DNA of 31,740 nucleotides from Fragilaria crotonensis (Eukaryota > Bacillariophyta > Fragilariophyceae > Fragilariales > Fragilariaceae), in assembly GCA_022925895.1 (NCBI GenBank), contig JAKSYS010000706.1:1-31740 (forward strand). Direction: 5' to 3'. The position numbers and the translations under genes were made by a program. Of this stretch, positions 20,815-29,300 are shown piece after piece. Position 1 is the stretch's first letter, and each line of letters opens with the position of its first letter. The notes under the pieces were generated by a model. The model saw only the letters and a list, made by a program, of their open reading frames with translations, made no database searches and was not told where the DNA came from.

Positions 20815-22003
20815 TTACTTCCCCTTGGGTTGGACTTCGGATTCCAACACTGGCCGGACAAAGATTTCATCCCTCGGATGATCTCGTTCTCCCTCTTCAA
20901 ACGTATAACTCGCGGCAATGGCCAGATGAGAACCGGTTGGTGAAAAGACCAAAGCCGCAATGCTGGTGGGAAATTTCGGAAGTGACGTTAATTTTTTCTT
21001 GTGAAGGCCATCCCAAATGGCCACGGTACCATCGCAGCCACCAGTGGCAAAGGTACAGTCTTGTGTTGGACAAAAGGCAATGGCGTTGACGGGATAGACT
21101 GTATCCTGGATGCGATGGCATTTGAAGGCGTACTTTTTCTTTTCCGAATTGGCAGCGCCGATGTTGTTGTTATTGTTTGTAGAATTAGCAACGTCAAGTG
21201 AGGTTGATGACGTGTTGGATAACAATGTTTCTGGTAAATACTCGACTGCCACTCGACCTTCAATACTACCTATAGCAATCCCATGTCCATTGGGGAAGAA
21301 TTGAACACATCGTGTTTGATATTTGAGTGACGATTCTCGGTCCAACACCGTTTGTAATGTGCCATGATTAAAATCACAAAAGACCAGTCGTCGTCCGGCA
21401 CTGGTGGCCACGACGATGCGATTCCGCGATTCATCCACATCCATGGCAAAGGCCTTGCCGGGAAGGTCCATGGAGGCAATCGCAACTTGTGATGACGATC
21501 GTACGTCCCAAAGATGCAGTTGTGAATTCCAGCCGGCACTAACGATTAAATTGTCACCGAGACTTTTGAGACAGGAACATGCCACCTTGGATGGTTCACC
21601 CGAGTGACGTCCAACGACTGATGTCGCGTTGGTGAGAATATCTAATTTTCGAACTGTTGACAATAATTTTGGTATTCAACGTAGTGAGAACAAGAACGAC
21701 AATAACAACACAAGTGACCACATTCTACGTACTGCTACCATCCAATCCCCCCGTCACTAACAATGGATTGCTTTTCATAGTACCCATGGTTGCCAAACTC
21801 AAAAGTGGACCAGAATCCATGTATTGATTAATTTGTGATACCCATCGTGCCGTGTCATGAAGTCGAACACATCCATCCCATGATGTTGACGCCAAGAGAG
21901 ACGAAGACGACAATTCGTCGTCACCGTTGCGCAAATATTGGAGCGCACTGACACCATCGGTGGGTGGATCAGGTAACGCTTTCGCTTCTGGTAATGCAGA
22001 CAT
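20815..22003 (-). CDS. BUB3: Mitotic checkpoint WD40 protein BUB3
   Basis: BUB3 is a seven-bladed beta-propeller that binds kinetochore MELT motifs and BUB1/BUBR1 in the spindle checkpoint. Exon 1 runs from ATG 22003 (MSALPEAKALPDPP) to 21733. A 79-bp intron (21732-21654, donor GTACGT) joins GGLDGS to IRKLD. Exon 2 runs 21653-20815, giving about 369 codons, close to the family length of about 330-350. Family signatures are PTDGVSALQYL, LASTSWDGCVRLHD, IVSAGWNSQLHLWDVR, EGRVAVEYL, KYAFKCHR, VYPVNAIAFCP, FATGGCDGTVAIWDG, PTSIAALVFSPTGSHLAIAAS and HPRDEIFVRP. A Ser/Asn-rich insert sits between EGRVAVEYL and KKKYAFKCHR. The frame is intact apart from the intron. The exact donor could instead be GTAGCA a few bases upstream. 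Confidence 0.95.
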
Positions 22004-22523
22004 TTTCAATTTCTTCTCTTTGATTTATTGCTTGTGTAGTAATTCAACAGAGTACTGGGGTCTGGGGTAGCTCGTTGGTCAATAGATTATAGATAATGAA
22101 CGTCAATCAGATTGCAAGAGACGTGATCATGAGGTGTCGGTGGTCGATTGTTGAGGTGACGAGGAGTCTGGTCGATGTTCGAAGTTTTTCCAGTGAACCA
22201 GTACCAGTGTACCAGTACACTGTGGCAGTACAATAATATACAACCCCCGCCAGTAGCAACTTGCCCACCGTCGACTGTCCTACTAGTACTCAGTACTCAG
22301 TACGGAGTACGGAGTACTCCAGTACTTACTGTATAATAAATGCATTGTCACTTGAACCTTGAACCGGAGGGAGTTTCAAGTTGAAACTCCCTCCACTCGA
22401 CCCTCCCGATGCATAGGAGGGATGGAACCAAAATGGCGGGACGGTTCAAAAAGTCCAATCGTGCCGACTGAAATACGTTAGATCTACCGTTATTATAGGG
22501 GCTCGGCACAGATCTCGCCACTG
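22004..22523. promoter_or_regulatory. Divergent promoter region, BUB3 / MazG-like gene
   Basis: The starts of two divergent genes are 520 bp apart. The stretch 22198-22330 is packed with GTAC-containing words (CCAGTACCAGTGTACCAGTAC, then repeated CAGTAC and GAGTAC), forming several small overlapping palindromes. A near-palindrome GGGAGTTTCAAGTTGAAACTCCC lies at about 22370-22392. No gene is seen. Confidence 0.45.
22370..22392. repeat. Inverted repeat GGAGTTTCAA/TTGAAACTCC
   Basis: GGAGGGAGTTTCAAG is followed immediately by TTGAAACTCCCTCC, giving a nearly perfect palindrome of about 29 bp with almost no loop. It is centred near 22381, about 140 bp upstream of the ATG at 22524. It could act as an operator-like site or cruciform; no function is demonstrated. 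Confidence 0.7.
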
Positions 22524-23615
22524 ATGATTGTTGACAATCATCCTTCTGATCCAACTATCTTTTGTCGCAAACGAAAGCCATCCTTCTGGAGTACAAGTAC
22601 TCCGAGCATCAGGTATTCGAGTGCTAATCAGTCACTCATCTACGCAGACACGTCCATTATAAGGTCCATTGAGAGAGTTGTCTTCAACTCAACCAAGTTT
22701 TCGGATCTTCAATTTCCAATGCTTACCTTTGGCCACTTGGCCACACTGGCCAATGCTCGACAGAGGAATCAATTCAAAACTCCAAGACATCTCATTTTGG
22801 AATTGACAGCCTTGGTGGGACTGTTGGCATCCTCCTTTCTGCAACATTGTCCACTCGATAACTATAGTGCAGAAACAGAAACGACATCGACAACACCATC
22901 CACTACTAACAAAACACCACCCACATCTCCGAATCGAAAACTCCGTCCGACGCCACCCATGTCTCCATCGACAAAGCTATGGAGACCACCCGTTGAGACA
23001 CGGTTGCTCATGGGACAAATTCTATTTCAATTGGCCATTACAGCATCGTCGTGTCGTTTGGATCTACGCAAATGCATCCTTGCCAAATTAGTTCTCAATG
23101 AAAAGAAGTATCCAGTCGAACTCTGCAAAGGCAAGTCTGGAAAGTATACTGCCTATTCGGATCAGACGGGAATTACGAAAACTCTAGGACAAGGTACAGA
23201 TGTGGGTGTTGTGTTGGAAGACAATGACAGCAGTAGTGGCAATGACGAAGACAATAACAACCAGGACAACAGCAACGAAAACAACAATTCCGGCGATACG
23301 TACCAAAGTCCCGAACAAGACAAGACTGAAATTGATGCCATTCAAATGAAAATTAGCAAATTTGCCGACGACCGATTGTGGAATCGTTTTCATACGCCAC
23401 GTAATCTAGTTCTGGCCTTGATTGGTGAATTGGGAGAATTGTCGGAATTGTACCAATGGAAGGGAGAAAAGGAAGAATTGAATGGTGCCGAATTGGAAAA
23501 GGTGGGACAGGAGATTGCCGATGTGGCCATTTATTTGTTGCGATTGGCAACCGTATGTCGAGTCAAGATTGGTGAATATACAGTAGAAGCATGTGCGAAC
23601 ATGACTCAAAAGTAA
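22524..23615 (+). CDS. Tandem MazG/dCTP pyrophosphatase-like protein
   Basis: The C-terminal domain (about residues 272-355) matches all-alpha NTP pyrophosphatases of the DCTPP1/MazG-like group, which hydrolyse dCTP and modified dNTPs to monophosphates. It shows ISKFADDRLWNRFHTPRNLV, GELGELSELYQWKG (ExxE metal site) and GQEIADVAIYLLRLA (ExxD site). The first ~220 residues contain a second, diverged copy: LANARQRNQFKTPRHLILEL, then VGLLASSF where the ExxE should be. After a Thr/Pro-rich insert come LFQLAITASSCRLDL and LNEKKYPVELCKGKSGKYTA, the usual family C-terminus. The catalytic acids are missing from copy 1, and copy 2 lacks the KKYPVELCKGK tail. The linker is Asn/Asp/Ser-rich. The single uninterrupted ORF starts at ATG 22524; a later in-frame Met (MLTFGHLAT) is an alternative start. 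These enzymes normally work as oligomers, so the dead copy may be structural (inference). Confidence 0.85.
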   Translation: MIVDNHPSDPTIFCRKRKPSFWSTSTPSIRYSSANQSLIYADTSIIRSIERVVFNSTKFSDLQFPMLTFGHLATLANARQRNQFKTPRHLILELTALVGLLASSFLQHCPLDNYSAETETTSTTPSTTNKTPPTSPNRKLRPTPPMSPSTKLWRPPVETRLLMGQILFQLAITASSCRLDLRKCILAKLVLNEKKYPVELCKGKSGKYTAYSDQTGITKTLGQGTDVGVVLEDNDSSSGNDEDNNNQDNSNENNNSGDTYQSPEQDKTEIDAIQMKISKFADDRLWNRFHTPRNLVLALIGELGELSELYQWKGEKEELNGAELEKVGQEIADVAIYLLRLATVCRVKIGEYTVEACANMTQK

Positions 23616-24021
23616 TGATTTCCCATTCGTCTGTTTTTTTTAGCACACATTCACACTCATGAGAGTTTGTAGATTATACCAAGATACGGTGCAATTGAAA
23701 TGACCATTTGAGTGATTCTAATTCACGGTTTTGATCAACACATTCACCAACTCGCTGAAGCTATGCGGAATGCGCTCGACCTTACTCCAATGTTTTGGAT
23801 GTCCTTTCCTTTGCCCGCAGCGAGAGATGTTGCGCATCCGAAGCGAGGTTAACATGATATTGCGTGACAAATAGATCACGAAGGAGCCGATTAGTTGTTT
23901 CTCACACAATGGAATTCATTATCGAAGCGCAAAAGGAGAATACAGCCGATTGGAAAGCAAAAAGGTTGAACCGTTTGAAATACACTATGCCTTTTTAAGG
24001 AAATCGTCAAGTGAGACTAAA
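23616..24021. other. Convergent 3' spacer
   Basis: This 406-bp region lies between two convergent genes. It holds only short frames (for example 23718-23909 -) with no recognisable feature. A T-run (TTTTTTTT near 23635) directly follows the stop of the MazG-like gene. Confidence 0.4.
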
Positions 24022-25737
24022 CTACACTGTCGTTACCACAACGTTGCGTTCCAGGCGAAGCTGATTGGTAACAATGGCCAGCACAACATGAAGGGCAAGG
24101 TCAGATCCCTCGGCAACGTGCATCTTCATCTTGTGAACACGCATGGTGTTGTCCCAATTCCAGAATCCAACCAGTGGTTCAAGATCTTCATGTCTGCCTG
24201 ACTTGCTGCTTGAAGTCGAGAGTCCATCTAAAGATGCGTGGCTTGATGTCTTTTTGATCTGGTCACCGTCGTCAATATCCGAATCTACATTGTCTTCACC
24301 TTCGGTCTGAGACGCTTTACGAGAATCCTTCTCAGTTGAGGGATCCAACTTGTCGTGCGCAGCTCCATCGAATGAGGACTCGACACCAGCAGCCCATTCA
24401 GACCCAGCTTCTCCGACCTTTTTCAGCCAACGTCCGATTTTTCGCATGCCAGGGAATGGCTTATCACTGCCCTTCTTCTTCGAAGCCGTAGCGCCTCCTT
24501 CTGTGGGTGCAGCTGCCCCACCTTCTGCCGGATCAGTTCCATGTTTGACATTCGCATCTGGTGCATGCGCATCGGCACCCAACTTAGCTGCAGTTTCCAA
24601 TTCTTCTTCCTCCAAACGCTTGGCCTCCTTGTCGCTCACCAGCATGGTTTGGTGCTGACCCAAAAAGGAGTTGATTTCTTCACACTTGAGAATCGGTTTA
24701 CCCAGCTGGAGGTATCCCTCCAATGGATCTGGCGGATGTTCGGTGGTGTTCTCCTTCACCCATTTTGAGAATTTCTTGATGTGCTTGTGCGACTTCCTGT
24801 TGTGTTGTTTCGGACCAAGATTTGGATTTCGAAGGTGTTCAGGCACTTCTGGAATCGGGTTTGAAAAGTCACGAAGTGGGACAACAGGTCTCGGGGTATC
24901 TTGATCTGTGGAAGCCTCATTTGCATCATTTGTATTTGCATCTTGGGTATCATCATGCACGTCGTCGATTTGAGGTTTATCAGTGAACGGTTCAGTCGCC
25001 GCAGGCTCTTCGAGAGTCGCTTCCTTCGCCGTAGCCTGAAGCTGTTCCACTTTGTCCTTCTCCTTTTCATCAGATGACTGGTCTTCAAGCGGCTTTGCCG
25101 TTTCGGGTGGCTCCTCTTTCTCTGACGACGCAGAAGCAGCCTGTTTCAACGCATCCTTCGCCAGAAACTCCGGGCCTACCTGCGCCCATGATGGAGTATC
25201 ATCTTTCTTTTCTTCACCTTGCACAGCAGCCACTTTTTCGTTTGTTTTTTCATCCAAGTAGTCATCTGGTGGTGGTCCGTATAGATTGACAATCGCGTGA
25301 TACCTGGACCAAGTGACTGTGATACAGGCCTTTTTGTACAAACATGGCTGCGAATCCCCACGCGACTTGCGCAAGAAACTTGTGGCTGCTGTATCTGCGA
25401 ATTGTCCCGGATAGGACGGTTGGCCGAATCGATAAATGACCCAATAGCGACGACTTAAATCCACCTGAACTCGCAACAAGTATTGATCGATTCCAGGACC
25501 CAAAACGTCAAACCACGTCAACCGTCCTTCTATTCCACGAGTGGAATACAAGAGATTGGATTCATCATCTGTCACGTCGTATTCGCGTTGATTGATGACT
25601 CCTGCTGTCTTGTTGATGTGATAGACTTTGTATTTGGAAGTTGGAGGAAATCCATCGATTGTCTCTTCCATGGAAGTTAGCTTACCAGACGCATTCTCCC
25701 AATCCGTCTCCTCGAAACGAGAACTACCTCCACCCAT
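24022..25737 (-). CDS. Putative N-myristoylated protein, split conserved domain
   Basis: I do not recognise a named family. The first ATG (25737) gives MGGGSSRFEE, a plausible N-myristoylation signal (Gly2, Ser6). The first ~190 residues look like a folded beta-rich domain: KYKVYHINKTAGVINQREYD, LTWFDVLGPGIDQYLLRVQV, YWVIYRFGQPSYPGQ, CLYKKACITVTWSRYHA and VNLYGPPPDDY. About 300 residues of charged, Ala/Glu/Lys/Pro-rich and probably disordered sequence follow. The last ~50 residues are conserved-looking again: PLVGFWNWDNTMRVHKMKMH and LALHVVLAIVTNQLRLERNV. The layout suggests one fold interrupted by a long insert. A tubby/LURP-one-like beta barrel with a C-terminal hydrophobic helix is a guess. 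The ORF is a single intact exon of about 571 codons. An upstream TTG could extend it by two codons but is unlikely to be used. Confidence 0.75.
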   Translation of the reverse strand: MGGGSSRFEETDWENASGKLTSMEETIDGFPPTSKYKVYHINKTAGVINQREYDVTDDESNLLYSTRGIEGRLTWFDVLGPGIDQYLLRVQVDLSRRYWVIYRFGQPSYPGQFADTAATSFLRKSRGDSQPCLYKKACITVTWSRYHAIVNLYGPPPDDYLDEKTNEKVAAVQGEEKKDDTPSWAQVGPEFLAKDALKQAASASSEKEEPPETAKPLEDQSSDEKEKDKVEQLQATAKEATLEEPAATEPFTDKPQIDDVHDDTQDANTNDANEASTDQDTPRPVVPLRDFSNPIPEVPEHLRNPNLGPKQHNRKSHKHIKKFSKWVKENTTEHPPDPLEGYLQLGKPILKCEEINSFLGQHQTMLVSDKEAKRLEEEELETAAKLGADAHAPDANVKHGTDPAEGGAAAPTEGGATASKKKGSDKPFPGMRKIGRWLKKVGEAGSEWAAGVESSFDGAAHDKLDPSTEKDSRKASQTEGEDNVDSDIDDGDQIKKTSSHASLDGLSTSSSKSGRHEDLEPLVGFWNWDNTMRVHKMKMHVAEGSDLALHVVLAIVTNQLRLERNVVVTTV

Positions 25738-26199
25738 GATCAATTACTGTAGCTCGTCTGTCGCGTAGATCTGCTTTCTGCAAGGATACCTGGACAATGT
25801 TTGAGGTTTGTTCAAACGGGGTTTATGGTTTCTAGTGGCGTGTTGCACGTCTCTTGTTCTAATCAAGAGTCGAACGTTATTCTTGGAGGTTCGCGTTGAT
25901 CAATCGGCCAAGTTTTCAAAAATTATGGGAACCGACTGCAATCTGACGGCAGAATGGTGGAGAGATGCCCTTAGCCAAAAATACACAACCGGAACCCTTA
26001 ACCTTACGAGCATATACTGTGTGCAGCGTGTACAGTACCAGGTACAAGTACTAGTATGCAGTATTATTCAAAATCATAGAAGAACAGGACATACTGACAT
26101 ACAGTATACTACGTACAGTGTCTGGTACCTGGTACCTGGTACAACCGGGTTGGCGTCTCCATGAGCCTTCTTGCTGCTTCATAAGGGCGATCCCACTAT
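25738..26199. other. Intergenic region rich in GTAC motifs
   Basis: This region lies between the start of the MGGGSS protein and the retrotransposon. The stretch 26010-26150 contains many GTAC words, including three near-tandem copies of CTGGTAC (about 26120-26142). The single frame at 25808-26164 has no recognisable content. The last bases before 26200 (ATCCCACTAT) are the pre-insertion flank of the retroelement. Confidence 0.45.
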
Positions 26200-26301
26200 T
26201 GAAGTGCTTGTCGTTCAACAACGGTGAGCTACATAAATTATGAGCTAGATTTGGGTGGCCCTGGACTTGGGCATTGTGCTGTGTCCTGTGACGTAATCAC
26301 A
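26200..26301 (-). repeat. 3' LTR (102 bp)
   Basis: This is a direct repeat of 31636-31735, with inverted TG/CA ends on the element strand. It is unusually short for an LTR. The last ~18 codons and the stop of pol (26245-26247) lie inside it. The sequence just upstream on the element strand, CCCCGGGGAACCCGGAGGG, is the purine-biased candidate for the polypurine tract. Confidence 0.88.
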
Positions 26302-29300
26302 ATGACCCTCCGGGTTCCCCGGGGATAACAACACACCCTCACCAGGGGCCACTGTAGACTTGGCGGTAGGAAGCGGCGGACTGACGTCATCGGCCAAGCA
26401 GTCGAAGTAGTTTCGTGTAGGATTTGTAGTGGAATACAAGTACGTGGAGCGGATGGCTTGATGATGCGACGCTGGGTGATGTTTGGAAAAATAATCGGCA
26501 CGGTTGGTTTGACCTTTGCTCCAATAGATTTTGAACTGACCTTGGCGAACGCGATCGCGGATCCAATAAAAGCGCATGTCGATGGCTTTGGACCGCTTTT
26601 GTTTGACGGTATCAGTAGCGATGCCGCTGGCGGTATTGTTGTCGGTTGCCATGGGGGTAGCAGGTTGGGGATGTCCCATTTCTTCAAGGGCAATGCGAAG
26701 TGGGCACGCTTCTTTGCCGTTGTGAAAGAGAGCACCAAGTTCGGCCTCGGCAGCGCTGGAAAGAACCTCGCGCATGATATGGCACAGAACGTGGATGGCG
26801 CCGTTGGGTTTCAGAGGGGCAGTGGACGTGGACGGAGTATTGGTGAGAAAAAAATAGCCGGCGGCGCGGGAACGCGCTTTCACGACGGAAAGGTATGAGG
26901 CGTCGCTTTCGACGGCAAGGATCATGTCACTGGCGGTGAATCGGACGGTGGCATCGGGATGGGTGGCGCAGTAATTGAGGAGTTGCGAGAGTTTTTCCAT
27001 AGTGGTTTTGGTTCCTTCGGATTGTTCGGTTGCGAGTTCGCCGATGGCGGTAAGAAGCGTGGAATCGATGGCGCGCGCATAAAAGAGGAGCGTGCCGAGG
27101 ACTTCGAGAATACGCCGTTTGTCGGTCGCGTCGATTGCGGCGGTATTATCGGGTTGTTGGGCAAATTGAGTTTTTGCGCCATAAATAGGTTTTTGCCAGG
27201 GGTGCGGCGAATGCTCGGGTTTCGTGGGCGTTGGATGTTGAAATCGAAGAAGGGCTCGTTCGATGTATCCAGGCATTGACACGTCACACGTTCGGGCATC
27301 GTAATCCCACTGGAGCGTCAAACCGCAATAACGCGATCCCGTCCAATCGGTACTAACCTGATACGCAGTTCCGAGCGTGGAGATGAGATGGTCGGCGTCG
27401 GCACGTGACGTGTAACGAATTCCGAAATCATCGACGACCAGACTGAAGACGATGTCTTTGGTGTCGTGGCGCCATAGGCCCGGGGTGAGGGGAACGGGGC
27501 AATATCCATGTGGGGCCAAGAATGCAATGAGTTGATCATTGGCAAGTCGACCGGCTTGCGGGAGACCGTACATGCCGCGACGAATTTCCACGTACACATA
27601 ACCGTTGTGGAATAATGGGCGCAAGTTATATTGAGCAATGATGGCATCGGGAAGCATGTCAATTGGGATGCGCATGTATTCAAAGCGCGACATGGGCGTG
27701 CCAAGATAAAAATCCTTGAGGTCAGCGGTAAGGTAGCGTGCATTGGGAGTGGAGAGCGTGCTGTTAATGAGGAGCTTGGCGGTTGTGAGGTCAGCGGTTT
27801 TGGTACTGACGTCGTCAGGGTAGTCGATGCGATCGCCGCCGACGGTCCAACGAACGCGTCGTGGATTGGCTTTTTCGGGTCGCATGGCAGCAACGACGCG
27901 GAGATATGTTGCTTTTCGTCCTTTGGGGATGTCAGCAACGTTGATGAAGAACATGGTGTTGGTGCCTTTCTGGTCGCCGTGACCTTGGGCGAGGCGACCA
28001 ATTTCGTCAGCGTTGGATTGTTGCCATAAGGCTCCTTCGCTGCTGTTGCTGAGTTCGCGGTATTCGGCGAGTTTGCCGGTGTCAGGATTAAACGCGTTTC
28101 CATGCAGAGCAACGTGGGATGTGACGGACGGGCTATGGGCGGTGCGAGCTGCAGCGAGAATGACATTGCGTGCGGTAGCTGAAATGTGACGGAGGCGTGA
28201 CGCAAGACGGGTGCCGTGTGAGTGGCGTGGTCCTCGCGTGGTGCTCGGATACGGCCCGGGCAACGCTGGGACACCCCCGAGTGGCACCACGGCTTGACGT
28301 CGGTTGGGATGGATGGTTTTGGCGGCGTGCAAGGGCAAGGGAGGGACGCGGGTGCGAGTGGCTTTGCGGCGACGTTTCCCACGTAATCCGGTGGAGTTGT
28401 TGAACGTGGCAACGATGCGGTCGGAGGGTAACGGTGCAAATTGGACGGTGCGCGGAGCTGGTGGCGGTGTAGGGATGGCTGGAAGCGTAGCGATGGGCAC
28501 CCTCAGAGATGCATTCGGGGTGGTGGGTACCGCCACCCTCAGAGGTGAATCTGTAGCGTCAGTGGGGACCGGTGCGGGAGTTGGTGGAACGCGAAGGACG
28601 AGCGGTGGGGGTGCGGATGGCTCGAGGGCAAGGGGTTGTGCCGGTGGTGTGTCTGTTGGCGGGGAGACGACGGCGGAGAGGAGATCGACAAGGCGCAGCA
28701 ACGCGTCGTGGTGGGTGGTTGGGAGGGGTGCCAAGGGCGAAGCAGGGGACGGATGTTGAAGGGCATGGAGGATATCGGCAATGCCAGCGAGGATGCGATC
28801 CGACGACGAGGCACTGGGGAGTATAACTTTCGTGGGCAGCCAGGTGAGGGTATCGCAAATGCGGGTGGCTCGGGAAGCCCAGATCCAAACCGTGTAACAC
28901 CGGTAGGATTCAAGGGCTGGTCCTGTATACCATCCATCCTCTCCGTGGGGGGACCAGGTTGTACGGTCCTGTGGCTTGACGTGAACAAGCACTCGAATGC
29001 CGGGAGGAGCTATGGGCGTGCGGTTGTAGTCGAAGGGGCCATTAAGCTGGGCGTAAGCGGAGAGTTTGGGGTTGAGGCGCGACCCACGCAACAAATTTAA
29101 GGTGGTTTCGGCTTGGGGGAGGAGTTTATCCCATAAATGCAGAGGGAAGTTTTTGTCGACGCTGCATAGGCCGGCAATGAAATGGTTTTTGAAGGTGCGA
29201 ATTGCACGTTCGGCGGCGTTGCGGCGATGTAAACCAGGTGGCACAAGTTGATAGTCAATGTCCTCGGTACGGAGAAACGTCTTAAGCGCCGTGGAGCACT

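Noticed and set aside
27318-28439. 373-codon minus-strand frame overlapping pol, and plus-strand ORFs over 26458-31288
   Set aside because: These are shadows of the high-GC pol and gag reading frame, where catalytic motifs identify the real frame.
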